Notes: generated by a model not told the origin, from the sequence alone. Numbered from the stretch's first letter, positions 43,521 through 52,857 are shown. The stretch: DNA of 64,000 bases from Janthinobacterium psychrotolerans (GCF_001677885.1 NZ_LOCQ01000055.1:124001-188000); one strand, 5' to 3'. Numbers and translations: made by a program.

Positions 43521-44318
43521 ATGTCTGTGGTTCAACTCAATGGCGTATCGGCCACCATCGCCGACCTGGCGCCGCTGGCCTTTGCCGGCTACGCGCACTT
43601 TACGGCCATGCAGGTGCGTGGCGGCCAGGTGCGCGGCCTGGACCTGCACCTGGCGCGGCTGCGCGGCGCTTCGCTGCAGCTGTTCAATATGGCCCTGCCT
43701 GATGACATGTTGCGTGGCTACTTGCGCGCAGCCCTGGCGGCCAGCCCGGCTGACTGTTCGCTGACGCTCACGCTGTATTGCCCAGCCGGTGAATTTGCCG
43801 TGGCCGCCGTCCCGGTCCTGCCGCAAGTGCTGGTGCGCACGGCGCCGCCCTCGTCGGGCCCGCAAGGACCGCTGCGCCTGGCGGCGGTCGAGCATGAGCG
43901 CTTGCTGCCCGCCATCAAGCATGTGGGCGAAATCGCCAAGACCTGGTATTTGCGCCAGGCGGCGGCCCAAGGCCTGGACGACGCCGCCTTTGTCGACCGC
44001 CAGGGGCGTTTGAGCGAAGGCACGATCTGGAACCTGGCGTTCTGGGATGGCCACGGCGTGGTGTGGCCGCAGGCGGCCATGCTGGGCGGCACCATGATGG
44101 CCATGGTGCGCCGGCAACTGGCGCACATGCAAGTGCCACAGCGCGAAGAGGAAATCACGCTGGCCGGCTTGTCGGCCATGCAGGGCGCGGTGGTGATGAA
44201 TTCCTGGACGCCGGGTGTGGCAGTGCACGAAATCGGCGGCGTCAGCTTGCCCCCAGCGCCAGAATTGCTCGGCCTGCTGCACCGCGCGCATCAGGCCGAA
44301 GCACTGCTTGCACCTTAG
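43521..44318 (+). CDS. class IV aminotransferase (ADC lyase / branched-chain type)
   Basis: The 265-residue PLP enzyme belongs to fold type IV: RGLDLHLARLRGASLQLF near the N-terminus, the PLP lysine in LLPAIKHVGEIAKTWYLRQA, and the family segment FVDRQGRLSEGTIWNLAFWD. Members include 4-amino-4-deoxychorismate lyase, D-amino acid and branched-chain aminotransferases; the sequence alone does not settle which. I chose the ATG at 43521, with GGAG at 43512-43515, over an upstream in-frame start at 43479. It is probably controlled by the divergent LysR gene. Confidence 0.87.
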   Translation: MSVVQLNGVSATIADLAPLAFAGYAHFTAMQVRGGQVRGLDLHLARLRGASLQLFNMALPDDMLRGYLRAALAASPADCSLTLTLYCPAGEFAVAAVPVLPQVLVRTAPPSSGPQGPLRLAAVEHERLLPAIKHVGEIAKTWYLRQAAAQGLDDAAFVDRQGRLSEGTIWNLAFWDGHGVVWPQAAMLGGTMMAMVRRQLAHMQVPQREEEITLAGLSAMQGAVVMNSWTPGVAVHEIGGVSLPPAPELLGLLHRAHQAEALLAP

Positions 44319-44785
44319 GCGCCACCGGCGTAGCCGTGCTGGCGCCACGCTTCGTACACCACCACCGCCACCGTATTGGACAGGTTCAGGCTGCGGTTGT
44401 CGGGGCGCATCGGCAGGCGGATGCGCTGTTCGGCGGGAAAGCTGTTGCGCAGCGCCGGGTCCAGGCCTTTGGTTTCCGAACCGAACACGAACACGTCGCC
44501 TGGCAAGAAAGCCAGTTCGGCAAACGGGCGCGAGCCGTGCGTGGTCATGGCGAACATGCGCGCCGGGTCCGGCTGCGTGTCGGCGAGAAAAGCTGCCCAG
44601 TCCTTGTGCACCTTCATGGTGGCGTAGTCGTGGTAGTCGAGGCCGGCGCGTTTCATTTTTGAATCGTCGAGCGGAAAGCCCAGCGGTTCGATCAGGTGCA
44701 ATTGCACGCCGGTATTGGCGCACAGGCGAATGATATTGCCCGTATTGGGCGGAATTTCCGGATTGACCAGCACTACGTGAAACAA
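44315..44785 (-). CDS. trmL: tRNA (cytidine(34)-2'-O)-methyltransferase
   Basis: The 156-residue SPOUT methyltransferase methylates the wobble nucleotide of leucine tRNAs. Visible motifs are FHVVLVNPEIPPNTGNIIRL at the start, LGFPLDDSKMKRAGLDYHDY, VFVFGSETKGLD and the C-terminal knot LPMRPDNRSLNLSNTVAVVV. There is no ATG at the right place; the frame runs far upstream through comF in an artefactual way. The start is a TTG at 44785 preceded by GAGGAG, giving the length of the Escherichia coli protein (157). Its stop overlaps the converging aminotransferase stop (TTAG). Confidence 0.92.
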   Translation of the reverse strand: MFHVVLVNPEIPPNTGNIIRLCANTGVQLHLIEPLGFPLDDSKMKRAGLDYHDYATMKVHKDWAAFLADTQPDPARMFAMTTHGSRPFAELAFLPGDVFVFGSETKGLDPALRNSFPAEQRIRLPMRPDNRSLNLSNTVAVVVYEAWRQHGYAGGA

Positions 44786-44811
44786 GACGTTCTCCTCATA
44801 TAAGTAATCGA

Positions 44812-45534
44812 TCAGCGCGGCGGCGTGCGCGCCGCCACCAGCACCGTGACCTTGCGCGCGCCTTCGCGCTTCAAGGCGGCAGCCAGCGCGTGGACGGTAT
44901 GGCCGCTGCTCATCACGTCGTCGACGATGCCGATATGGCGCCCAGGCACCTGGCCGGCATGTTGCGGCGCCACCATAAACGCCTGCGCCAGGTTGGTGCG
45001 CCGTTCGCGTGGCGCCACGCCGCTTTGCGCCCGCGTTTCGCGCACGCGCACGGCCAGCCCGGGCTGCAAGGCGATGTCCAGCTGGCGCGCCAGCGGACGC
45101 GCAATTTCCAGCGCCTGGTTGTAGCCACGCGCCACTAACCGGGCCGGGCCCAGAGGGACCGGGCACAGCAGTTGCGGCGCATCCCAGCTGCCTGCCTGCC
45201 GCACGGTCGCCGCCAGCAATTGCGCAAACAGCGGCGCCAGCGCCAGGCGCGCGCCAAATTTCAGTTGCAGCAACAGCTGGTCGACCGGCGCCGCGTAGTC
45301 CACGGCCGTCCAGGTGGCGTCGTAGGCGGGCGGGCGGCGCAGGCAGCGTCCGCACAGCAAGGCCGTGTCGGCCAGCGGATTGGCGCACTGGCGGCAGCGT
45401 CGCCGCGTTTGGTCCAGGTATTGTTGCCGACACGGCGAGCACACGACGCCACGGCAACTGCCGGCGCACAGCGCGCACTGGGCCGGCAGCAGGCTGCCCA
45501 GCACATCGAGGCAAAAAAGGCTGTTGATCGCCAT
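44812..45534 (-). CDS. ComF-family phosphoribosyltransferase-like protein
   Basis: The 240-residue protein has an N-terminal double zinc-binding cysteine cluster (CALCAGSC, CSPC, CRQC, CGRC) and a C-terminal phosphoribosyltransferase domain (CPVPLGPARLVARGYNQALE, HIGIVDDVMSSGHT with the PRPP motif). ComF/GntX-type proteins are linked to DNA uptake and competence in several bacteria. It lies 26 bp upstream of trmL on the same strand and is divergent from bioC. Confidence 0.92.
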   Translation of the reverse strand: MAINSLFCLDVLGSLLPAQCALCAGSCRGVVCSPCRQQYLDQTRRRCRQCANPLADTALLCGRCLRRPPAYDATWTAVDYAAPVDQLLLQLKFGARLALAPLFAQLLAATVRQAGSWDAPQLLCPVPLGPARLVARGYNQALEIARPLARQLDIALQPGLAVRVRETRAQSGVAPRERRTNLAQAFMVAPQHAGQVPGRHIGIVDDVMSSGHTVHALAAALKREGARKVTVLVAARTPPR

Positions 45535-45585
45535 GGCCGCGTTCCCTGTACACTGCCGACATTATCTCACCTCACCCGATTCGAC

Positions 45586-46503
45586 ATGTCAGTTCCCACT
45601 ACTCCGCCCAAAATGAGTGCGCCCATCGATGCGGTGCACGTCCGTGATTTCTTTTCCCGCCCGGCGCGCGTGGCGCCGTCCGATTTCCTGCGCCGCGAAG
45701 TGTCGTCGCGCATGCATGAGCGCCTGGAACTGGTCAAGATCGCGCCCTTGCGCGTGCTCGACGCCGGCTGTGGCCCCGGCGCCGACCTGGCGCAGCTGCA
45801 CAAGGATTATCCGGCCGCGCAGATCCTCGGTCTCGACGCCGCGCAAGCGATGGTGCTGGCGGCGCGCGCGCCGGCCAGCAAATTGTCCGGCCTGAACCAG
45901 TTCCTCAGCAAGCTGCTGCCGACCAAGGCAGGCGTGGATTTGCTATGCGGCGATCTGGGCGACTTGCCGCTGGCGCCCAATAGCGTCGACCTGGTCTGGT
46001 CCAACCTGGCGCTGCACTGGCATGCCCAGCCCGACCGCGTGTTTGCCGAATGGCGCCGCGTGCTGCGCCTCGATGGTTTGCTGATGTTTTCCTGTTTCGG
46101 TCCCGACACCTTCCGCGAACTGCGCGACGCCTTTGCCGAAGCCGACCTCTATCCGCATGGCTTGCCTTTTGTCGACATGCATGATTTTGGCGACATGCTG
46201 GTCGAAGCGGGCTTTTCCACGCCGGTGCTGGATATGGAGATCATTACCGTGACTTACGATACGCCTCAGAAACTGCTGGCCGATGTGCGCGCTTTTGGCG
46301 GCAATCCTTTGAGCACGCGGCGGCGCGGCTTGATGGGCAAGCAGGCGTGGCAGCGCATGCTTTCTGCCCTGGAGAAAATGCGCCGGCCTGATGGCAAGCT
46401 GGGGCTCACTTTTGAAGTTCTCTACGGACATGCTTTCCGCCCCGCGCCGCGTGTTACCCGCAACGGCGAAGCGATCATCCGCTTCGATCTACCGAGGAAA
46501 TAA
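45586..46503 (+). CDS. bioC: malonyl-ACP O-methyltransferase BioC-like SAM-dependent methyltransferase
   Basis: The 305-residue protein has a class I SAM methyltransferase fold: VLDAGCGPGADLAQLHKDYP (motif I), LGLDAAQAMVLAA, DLVWSNLALHWHAQPDRVFA and LMFSCFGPDTFRELRDAF. The last two segments are typical of BioC, which masks malonyl-ACP as a methyl ester to start pimelate synthesis for biotin. No other bio gene is in the window, so the assignment rests on sequence alone. I chose the ATG at 45586 (MSVPTTPPKMSAPIDAVHVR); the open frame upstream is antisense to comF. Confidence 0.85.
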   Translation: MSVPTTPPKMSAPIDAVHVRDFFSRPARVAPSDFLRREVSSRMHERLELVKIAPLRVLDAGCGPGADLAQLHKDYPAAQILGLDAAQAMVLAARAPASKLSGLNQFLSKLLPTKAGVDLLCGDLGDLPLAPNSVDLVWSNLALHWHAQPDRVFAEWRRVLRLDGLLMFSCFGPDTFRELRDAFAEADLYPHGLPFVDMHDFGDMLVEAGFSTPVLDMEIITVTYDTPQKLLADVRAFGGNPLSTRRRGLMGKQAWQRMLSALEKMRRPDGKLGLTFEVLYGHAFRPAPRVTRNGEAIIRFDLPRK

Positions 46504-47100
46504 AAACCGAAATAGTTGGCGCGCAACCCCAAGAGTCCCTGATAAAACGGCCATGGCGTTGTTGCCTTGCCTCGCCGTACATGCGTAGTGTCTTCGGCAA
46601 CGCGCCTAGCCCTGCCCATTTTCTCAGGAACTCTTTGCGCGGAGGGAAAACCGAGACTTGGTCGGCTTTGCGGCTGATAGTGCTGCAACCGTTGCAATCC
46701 GCGCCGCCATCGGTGGCGCACGGGCGCGCACGCCGCATATTTCTTGATGGATTCAACTTTTCTTGCTTATAATCGTTGACTGTTTTGTCAGCTTGCTAAG
46801 CTTAAAAACAAGGGCTGTGGAAAAAATAAAAATGCAAAGCAAGCCACACATGAAGTTACTGCATTAGTATAGTCATCATCTTGCACGCATGGCTACGGTG
46901 GCTGTGCAGGGAAAACAGGGTTGCAGCATGGTTGTCCGACGATGTCTTGTACGGGCGGCCAGCATGGAATCTGCTGGTGCTGTCGGCTTGCGGGGCGTTG
47001 CCCGGGCCGTTGTGCTTTCAGGGAGGAGCGGTAGCGGGGGAGTACGGAGGTTTCCGCAGCCGTTTAAAATATCGTTATTTTTTAGGTGGTTGGGGAAAAC
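46504..47100. other. 597-bp gap between bioC and coxB
   Basis: No convincing protein gene is present. A sigma-70-like promoter lies at 46744-46773. A minus-strand open frame at 46475-46756 (93 codons) overlaps the bioC tail and cannot be supported. The interval from the promoter to coxB is AT-richer than the genes and ends with a short AT stretch just before the coxB ribosome-binding site. Confidence 0.5.
46744..46773 (+). promoter_or_regulatory. predicted promoter upstream of the cytochrome oxidase operon
   Basis: TTGATG (46744-46749) and a perfect TATAAT (46768-46773) are separated by 18 bp. If this is the coxB promoter, the 5' leader would be about 320 nt, unusually long. Confidence 0.45.
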
Positions 47101-48309
47101 ATGACTTATGCAAAGCGACTGCTATCGTCGATGCCGGGACTATTGCTGCTGGCTGCTGGCAGCGGACATTGGGCCATGGCGGCGCCTGCCGCCTCTACCT
47201 ATCCCGGCACCGGCGGTCCGGTGCCGTTCGAGATGAATCTGCAACCGCCGGCGACCCAGATCGCCCATGAAATCTACGATTTGCACACCTGGATGATGGT
47301 CATCTGCCTGGTGATTTTCGTGGCTGTGTTCGGCGTCATGTTCTATTCCATCTTCAAGCACCGCAAGTCGCTGGGCCACAAGCCGGCCACCTTCCACGAA
47401 AGCACCACCGTCGAGATCGCCTGGACCGTCGTGCCGTTCCTGATCGTGATTGGCATGGCGCTGCCCGCCACGCGCACCGTGGTCGGCATGAAAGACACCT
47501 CCAACGCCGACATCACCATCAAGGCCACCGGCATGCAGTGGAAATGGGGCTATGACTACCTGAAAGGCGAAGGCCAGGGCATTTCTTTCCTCTCCAACCT
47601 GTCCACCCCGCGCGCGCAAGTGGGCGCACCGGGTGCGCCGCCGACGGAAAAGCGCGGCGAAAATTACCTGATCGAAGTCGACAACGAAGTGGTGGTGCCG
47701 GTCAACAAAAAGATCCGCATGGTGCTCACCGCCAATGACGTGATCCACGCCTGGTCCGTGCCCGCCTTTGGCGTCAAGCAAGATGCGATTCCCGGTTTCG
47801 TGCGCGACACCTGGTTCAAGGCCGACCATATCGGCACTTTCCGCGGCAATTGCGCCGAGCTGTGCGGCAAGGAACACGCCTTTATGCCCATCGTCGTCAA
47901 GGTCGTGTCTGGCGACGACTACAAGGCCTGGGTCGACGTGAAACAGAAGGAAATGGCGGCGCTGGCCGACGATCCGACCAAGACCTGGACCATCGACGAA
48001 CTCAAGGTCAAGGGCGAAAAAGTCTATGCGGCCAACTGCGTGGTCTGTCACCAGGCCAACGGCAAGGGCGTGCCGGGTGCGTTCGCGCCGCTCGACGGTT
48101 CGGCCGTCGTCAACGGTGCCAAGGCCGAGCAGATCCATGTCTTGCTGAATGGCCAGAAGAGCGGCAAGTATCCGGCGGAAATGCCAGCCTGGAAACAACT
48201 GTCCGACACCGATATCGCGGCAGTGATCACTTACACGCGCAATACCTGGTCCAACAAGGCCGAGGAAAATATCGTTCAACCAGCCGAAATCGTGGCTGCA
48301 CGCAAGTAA
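47101..48309 (+). CDS. coxB: cytochrome c oxidase subunit II with fused cytochrome c domain
   Basis: The 402-residue subunit has a signal sequence, two TM helices (near 68-90 and 110-130), a periplasmic CuA domain ([32 protein letters not shown] with the CuA ligands) and a C-terminal cytochrome c domain with heme motif CVVCH and the distal methionine in YPAEMPAW. This caa3-like fusion is common in beta-proteobacteria. I chose the ATG at 47101 with GGGGAAAA upstream; an in-frame GTG at 47086 would add five residues. It starts the oxidase operon. Confidence 0.95.
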   Translation: MTYAKRLLSSMPGLLLLAAGSGHWAMAAPAASTYPGTGGPVPFEMNLQPPATQIAHEIYDLHTWMMVICLVIFVAVFGVMFYSIFKHRKSLGHKPATFHESTTVEIAWTVVPFLIVIGMALPATRTVVGMKDTSNADITIKATGMQWKWGYDYLKGEGQGISFLSNLSTPRAQVGAPGAPPTEKRGENYLIEVDNEVVVPVNKKIRMVLTANDVIHAWSVPAFGVKQDAIPGFVRDTWFKADHIGTFRGNCAELCGKEHAFMPIVVKVVSGDDYKAWVDVKQKEMAALADDPTKTWTIDELKVKGEKVYAANCVVCHQANGKGVPGAFAPLDGSAVVNGAKAEQIHVLLNGQKSGKYPAEMPAWKQLSDTDIAAVITYTRNTWSNKAEENIVQPAEIVAARK

Positions 48310-48322
48310 TCAGGAGCCGCAG

Positions 48323-49936
48323 ATGAGTATGAGCACGAGCACTAGCACCCTGGACCGCACCGGTCACGATCTGCACGCAGCCGACCACGCGCATGACCAT
48401 CCAACGGGTTACCGCCGCTGGCTGTTTGCCACCAACCACAAGGATATCGGCACCCTGTACCTGTGGTTCTCGTTCGCCATGCTGTTGTCGGGCGGCGTGC
48501 TGGCCCTGATGATACGCACCGAGCTGTTCCACCCTGGCCTGCAGTTCTTCCACCCGGAATTTTTCAACCAGCTCACCACCATGCACGGCCTGGTGATGGT
48601 GTTTGGCGCCATCATGCCGGCCTTTGTCGGCTACGCCAACTGGATGATCCCGCTGCAGGTGGGCGCCTCCGACATGGCGTTTGCGCGCATGAACAATTTC
48701 TCGTTCTGGCTGCTGCCGCCGGCCGCCATCCTGCTGGCCACGTCCTTCCTCGTGCCCGGTGGCGCCACCGCCGCCGGCTGGACCCTGTATGCGCCGCTGT
48801 CGACCCAGATGGGCCCCGGCATGGACATGGCGATTTTCGCCATGCACCTGATGGGCGCCTCGTCCATCATGGGTTCGATCAATATCATCGTCACCATCCT
48901 CAACATGCGCGCGCCGGGCATGACCCTGATGAAAATGCCGATGTTCTGCTGGACCTGGCTGATCACGGCCTATCTGCTGATCGCCGTGATGCCGGTGCTC
49001 GCTGGCGCCATTACGATGACGCTGACCGACCGCCATTTCGGCACCTCCTTCTTCAACGCGGCCGGCGGCGGCGACCCGGTCATGTACCAGCATATCTTCT
49101 GGTTCTTCGGCCACCCCGAGGTCTACATCATGATCTTGCCGGCCTTCGGCATCGTCTCGCAGATCCTGCCGGCGTTCGCCCGTAAACCCTTGTTCGGCTA
49201 CGCCTCGATGGTGTACGCCACGGCGTCGATCGCGATTCTGTCGTTTATCGTCTGGGCCCACCACATGTTTACCACCGGCATGCCGGTGACCAGCCAGCTG
49301 TTCTTCATGTACGCCACCATGCTGATCGCCGTGCCGACCGGCGTGAAGGTGTTCAACTGGATCGCCACCATGTGGAAGGGCTCGATGACCTTCGAGACGC
49401 CGATGCTGTTCTCGGTCGGCTTCATCTTTGTATTTACCATGGGCGGCTTCACCGGCCTGATCCTGGCCGTGACGCCGATCGACATCCAGCTGCAGGATAC
49501 CTATTATGTGGTGGCCCACTTCCATTACGTGCTGGTGGCCGGCTCGCTGTTCGCCCTGTTCGCCGGTTTCTACTACTGGTCGCCGAAGTGGACCGGCCAT
49601 ATGTACAACGAGACGCGCGGCAAGATCCACTTCTGGCTGTCGCTGATCACCTTCAACGTGACGTTCTTCCCGATGCACTTCCTGGGCCTGGCCGGCATGC
49701 CGCGCCGCTACGCCGATTATCCGGCGCAATTCACCGATTTCAACATGATCGCTTCGATCGGCGGCTTCGGCTTCGGCCTGATGCAGGTGTATTTCCTGGT
49801 GTTCGTGGTGATCCCGACGATTCGTGGCGGCAAGGCCGCGGCGGCGAAACCATGGGAGGGCGCGGAAGGGCTGGAGTGGACCGTGCCGAGTCCGGCGCCG
49901 TTCCACACCTTTGAAACGCCACCGACCGTGAAATAA
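48323..49936 (+). CDS. coxA: cytochrome c oxidase subunit I
   Basis: The 537-residue subunit has 12 TM helices and the heme-copper ligands: the low-spin heme a histidine in [20 protein letters not shown], the CuB site in [18 protein letters not shown] and [11 protein letters not shown], and heme ligands in [20 protein letters not shown]. The H-P-E-V-Y cross-linked tyrosine is present, marking an A-type oxidase. It reduces oxygen to water while pumping protons. It lies 13 bp after coxB. Confidence 0.97.
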   Translation: MSMSTSTSTLDRTGHDLHAADHAHDHPTGYRRWLFATNHKDIGTLYLWFSFAMLLSGGVLALMIRTELFHPGLQFFHPEFFNQLTTMHGLVMVFGAIMPAFVGYANWMIPLQVGASDMAFARMNNFSFWLLPPAAILLATSFLVPGGATAAGWTLYAPLSTQMGPGMDMAIFAMHLMGASSIMGSINIIVTILNMRAPGMTLMKMPMFCWTWLITAYLLIAVMPVLAGAITMTLTDRHFGTSFFNAAGGGDPVMYQHIFWFFGHPEVYIMILPAFGIVSQILPAFARKPLFGYASMVYATASIAILSFIVWAHHMFTTGMPVTSQLFFMYATMLIAVPTGVKVFNWIATMWKGSMTFETPMLFSVGFIFVFTMGGFTGLILAVTPIDIQLQDTYYVVAHFHYVLVAGSLFALFAGFYYWSPKWTGHMYNETRGKIHFWLSLITFNVTFFPMHFLGLAGMPRRYADYPAQFTDFNMIASIGGFGFGLMQVYFLVFVVIPTIRGGKAAAAKPWEGAEGLEWTVPSPAPFHTFETPPTVK

Positions 49937-49942
49937 GCTGCC

Positions 49943-50059
49943 ATGAGCGAGCGTAATAGTGGACGCAAGAAGCCGAACAACCTGCGCACCGGGCTGATCC
50001 TGGCGGCGCTGGCGGCGTTCTTTTTCCTGTCCGTGTTTGCCAAGCGGCTATGGCTCTGA
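49943..50059 (+). CDS. tiny cytochrome oxidase assembly membrane protein (38 aa)
   Basis: This short gene is easily missed: ATG at 49943, TGA at 50057-50059, translating to MSERNSGRKKPNNLRTGLIL followed by AALAAFFFLSVFAKRLWL. It has a basic N-terminus and a single TM helix. The position between coxA and ctaG, only 6 bp after coxA and 1 bp before ctaG, matches the 'cytochrome oxidase small assembly protein' found in Burkholderiales operons. It lacks a strong independent motif, so context carries much of the call. Confidence 0.75.
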   Translation: MSERNSGRKKPNNLRTGLILAALAAFFFLSVFAKRLWL

Positions 50060-50060
50060 C

Positions 50061-50645
50061 ATGACGACGCCAGTGCAGCCGCAGCAGGAGCCGCAAACGC
50101 GCGGCCTGAACCGCCAGATGCTGGGCAAGCTGGTGGTGATTGCCTGCGTGATGTTCGGTTTTGGCTACGCCCTGATTCCCGTCTACAAGCAGATTTGCGA
50201 AGTGATGGGCATCAATGTGCTGACGCAGAAGGACGGTACGGTCGCCTGGGACAAGAACACGCAGGTCGATACCACGCGCAGCATCACGGTGGAGTTCGAC
50301 GGCAACGCCCAGGGACCATGGCGGTTTCGCCCTGTCGTTTCCAGCATGCAGGTGCATCCGGGTGAGCTGGTGACGGTGCTGTATGAAGTGGTCAACACGC
50401 AGGGACGCACCGTCAATGCGCAGGCCATTCCCAGCTATGCGCCGCAAAGCGCCACGCCGCATTTCAAGAAGGTCGAGTGCTTCTGCTTCCAGCAACAGAC
50501 CTTGAAACCGCATGAGGCGCGGCAGATGCCGGTGGTGTTCTTCCTCGATCCGGCGCTGCCGAAAGAAGTGAAAACCATTACCTTGTCGTACACGTTTTTC
50601 GAGATTGCCGGTCTGAGCCAGGCTCAGACGCCGGCGGTGCAATAG
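50061..50645 (+). CDS. ctaG: cytochrome c oxidase assembly protein CtaG/Cox11
   Basis: The 194-residue protein has an N-terminal TM anchor (LVVIACVMFGFGYALIPVYK) and a periplasmic Cox11 domain with the copper-binding CFCF motif in KKVECFCFQQQTL, plus MPVVFFLDPAL. It inserts copper into the CuB site of subunit I. I chose the ATG at 50061, one base after the small ORF; a longer frame from 50037 would overlap that ORF. Confidence 0.95.
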   Translation: MTTPVQPQQEPQTRGLNRQMLGKLVVIACVMFGFGYALIPVYKQICEVMGINVLTQKDGTVAWDKNTQVDTTRSITVEFDGNAQGPWRFRPVVSSMQVHPGELVTVLYEVVNTQGRTVNAQAIPSYAPQSATPHFKKVECFCFQQQTLKPHEARQMPVVFFLDPALPKEVKTITLSYTFFEIAGLSQAQTPAVQ

Positions 50646-50653
50646 GAGCAGCC

Positions 50654-50854
50654 ATGAACGAACCGCGTAAGCAAGCGTCGTTCCTGTATTCATTGAAGGC
50701 CGTGATCTGGTCATTTACCGGTTTGCGGCGCAAAAGCGATTTCGATACGGACTCGGCCAAGCTGAACCCGGTGCATATCGTGATTGCCGGCCTGCTGGCG
50801 GTCGCCTGCCTGGTCGGCATCCTGATCACCATCGTCAGCCTGGTCGTACCATAA
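50654..50854 (+). CDS. DUF2970 small membrane protein
   Basis: The 66-residue protein has a soluble N-terminus (SFLYSLKAVIWSFTGLRRKS) and one C-terminal TM helix (HIVIAGLLAVACLVGILITI). It fits DUF2970, regularly located between ctaG and coxC in beta-proteobacterial oxidase operons. Its role is unknown but presumably oxidase assembly or stability. Confidence 0.85.
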   Translation: MNEPRKQASFLYSLKAVIWSFTGLRRKSDFDTDSAKLNPVHIVIAGLLAVACLVGILITIVSLVVP

Positions 50855-50876
50855 ATATATCAACGAGGAGATGAGA

Positions 50877-51746
50877 ATGAGTTCCAACCACGCTACAGCG
50901 TCCTCTGCACCGCACTATTTCGTACCCGGGCCATCGAAGTGGCCGATGCTGGGCGGCGCCAGCCTGCTGCTGACCATGATAGGCGCCTCGGCCTGGGTCA
51001 ATGACATTGCCTGGGGCCCGTATGTGAATTACCTCGGCCTGGCCGGCATCTTGCTGGTGCTGTATTTCTGGTTCGGCGACGCCATCGGCGAATCGGAAAA
51101 AGGCTTGTATAGCGAGCGCATCGATTACTCCTTCCGCTGGAGCATGAGCTGGTTCATCTTTTCGGAGGTGATGTTCTTTGCCGCCTTCTTCGGCGCGCTG
51201 TTCTATGCGCGCGCCATTTCCATGCCGTGGCTGGGCGACCTCGATCACAAGCTGATCTGGCCCGATTTCGCCGCCCACTGGGGCACGGTGGGGCCGGCCG
51301 GCACGGTGCAGGAATTTACCACCATGACGCCGTTCTGGATCCCGACGATTAACACGGCCTTGCTGCTGACGTCGGGCGTGACCCTGACCATTTCGCACCA
51401 CGCGCTGCGCGCCGGTCACCGCGGCATGACGGCCCTGTTCCTGGCCGCCACCGTCCTGCTGGGCGCCATCTTCATGGGCTTCCAGGTCTATGAATACATG
51501 CATGCCTACAGCGACCTGAACCTGAAAATGACGTCCGGCATCTACGGCGCCACCTTCTTCATGCTGACCGGCTTCCACGGCTTCCACGTGACCCTGGGCG
51601 CCATCATGCTGTCGGTGATCCTGTACCGCGTGCTGAAAGGCCACTTCACGCCCGAGCATCACTTCGGCTTCGAAGGCGCCGCCTGGTACTGGCACTTTGT
51701 CGACGTCGTCTGGCTGGGCCTGTACGTGGTCGTGTATTGGTTATAA
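50877..51746 (+). CDS. coxC: cytochrome c oxidase subunit III
   Basis: The 289-residue subunit has seven TM helices with the conserved WFIFSEVMFFAAFFGALFYA, GVTLTISHHALRAGHR, GFQVYEYMHAYSDLN and GFHGFHVTLGAIML segments. I chose the ATG at 50877, with GAGGAG at 50865-50870 six bases upstream, over the ATG at 50871. An intrinsic terminator follows the gene, so later genes need either readthrough or their own promoter. Confidence 0.96.
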   Translation: MSSNHATASSAPHYFVPGPSKWPMLGGASLLLTMIGASAWVNDIAWGPYVNYLGLAGILLVLYFWFGDAIGESEKGLYSERIDYSFRWSMSWFIFSEVMFFAAFFGALFYARAISMPWLGDLDHKLIWPDFAAHWGTVGPAGTVQEFTTMTPFWIPTINTALLLTSGVTLTISHHALRAGHRGMTALFLAATVLLGAIFMGFQVYEYMHAYSDLNLKMTSGIYGATFFMLTGFHGFHVTLGAIMLSVILYRVLKGHFTPEHHFGFEGAAWYWHFVDVVWLGLYVVVYWL

Positions 51747-51788
51747 TGCGGGGCAGGGCGCATGGCGCAAGCCGTGCGTCCCGGCAGG

Positions 51789-51826
51789 AAAAAAGCCGTA
51801 CCGGACCATCCGTGTACGGCTTTTTT
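51789..51826. terminator. bidirectional intrinsic terminator after coxC
   Basis: AAAAAAGCCGTAC and GTACGGCTTTTTT form a 13-bp stem with a 12-base loop, with a T-run on each strand's 3' side. It serves coxC on the plus strand and the converging small twin-TM gene on the minus strand. Confidence 0.9.
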
Positions 51827-51864
51827 CTTGGTGCGAAATTTTGCCAACCAGGCAATGGCGGCGT

Positions 51865-52065
51865 CTAATGGATGCCGGTAGGCTGTATATACCCCAGCTT
51901 GTGCGCCAGCAGTATCAACAGGAACAGGGCGATGGAAAACCCCACGCGCATGGCCAGCGCCTGCACGGTGCGGTTGCTCTTGCCCTTGTCGCGCATCAGG
52001 AAGAACAAGGCCGACCCCAGGCTGCCCAGGATCAGGATAAAAGCGATGGCGACGACGATTTTCAT
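51865..52065 (-). CDS. small twin-transmembrane protein, DUF2909-like
   Basis: The 66-residue protein has two TM helices (KIVVAIAFILILGSLGSALF and GFSIALFLLILLAHKLGYIQ) joined by a basic loop (MRDKGKSNRTVQAL). This twin-TM layout, ending IQPTGIH, is that of the DUF2909 family, typically located in beta-proteobacterial cytochrome oxidase regions. The ATG at 52065 is preferred; a TTG at 52074 would add three residues. It is divergent from SURF1 and points toward coxC. Confidence 0.8.
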   Translation of the reverse strand: MKIVVAIAFILILGSLGSALFFLMRDKGKSNRTVQALAMRVGFSIALFLLILLAHKLGYIQPTGIH

Positions 52066-52101
52066 GGATGACAAGGCCCGCTCTGAGGAGGTTCCATTGT
52101 A

Positions 52102-52857
52102 ATGCGTATTTACTCACGATTACGCGCGCAATTCCGCTTCCGGTTTCGCCCGGTTCCATTTGTCGTGATGCTGCTGCTGGTCGCGCTGGGCCTGGCGCTG
52201 GCGCAGTGGCAGCAGCGCCGCGCGGACGAGAAGATCGCCCGCGCGGCCAGGCTGGAGGCCGGCAACCTGGCCGCGCCTTTGTCTCTGGGCGCCGCACCGC
52301 TATTGCCGCAGGACGCGCAGGCCATCGAATACCGGCGCGTCACGCTGACCGGCCGCTTCGTGCCGGCCTGGACCGTCTACCTCGACAATCGCCCCTACCG
52401 GGGCCAGGCCGGCCTGCATGTGCTGACCCCGTTTCAAATCGAGGGTTCAAACATGCATGTGCTGGTGGCGCAGGGCTGGCTGCCGCGCAATAATACGGAC
52501 CGTACCCGCATCGCCGATTACCGCACGCCCACCGGCACCGTCACGCTGCAGGGCGTGGCGCGCCTCCATGCCGGCCACGTGATGCAGCTGGGCACGGCCG
52601 CGCCTTTGGCGCCGCACGCCATCGTGCAAAATGCCGATATCGCGCAGCTGGCCAACGCCAGCGGCCTGGCGTTCCAGCCACTGCTGGTCGAACAGACCTC
52701 GCCTGAATCGGCCAGCTTGCCGGTGCGCGACTGGCCGGCGCCCGACCTGGGCGCGGACAAGCATCGCGGCTACGCTTTCCAGTGGTACGCACTGGCGCTG
52801 ATGGCCATCTTATTTTTTGTCTTTACAGGATTTCGACGTGCAAACAAATCACCCTGA
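52102..52857 (+). CDS. SURF1-family cytochrome oxidase assembly protein
   Basis: The 251-residue protein has one TM helix at each end (FVVMLLLVALGLALAQWQQR near 20-40 and YALALMAILFFVFTGF near 230-246) and a periplasmic domain with YRRVTLTGRFVPAWTVYLDN and QGWLPRN. SURF1/Shy1 proteins help insert heme a into subunit I. It begins the second half of the oxidase cluster: SURF1, the SCO-like gene, COX15, cyoE, SCO. A start at 52102 is an ATG directly after AATGC context, with GAGGAGG at 52086-52092. Confidence 0.93.
   Translation: MRIYSRLRAQFRFRFRPVPFVVMLLLVALGLALAQWQQRRADEKIARAARLEAGNLAAPLSLGAAPLLPQDAQAIEYRRVTLTGRFVPAWTVYLDNRPYRGQAGLHVLTPFQIEGSNMHVLVAQGWLPRNNTDRTRIADYRTPTGTVTLQGVARLHAGHVMQLGTAAPLAPHAIVQNADIAQLANASGLAFQPLLVEQTSPESASLPVRDWPAPDLGADKHRGYAFQWYALALMAILFFVFTGFRRANKSP

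Noticed and set aside
46475..46756. 93-codon minus-strand frame in the bioC-coxB gap
   Set aside because: It overlaps the end of bioC, has no recognised domain or ribosome-binding site that I can support, and could only be judged by comparing relatives.
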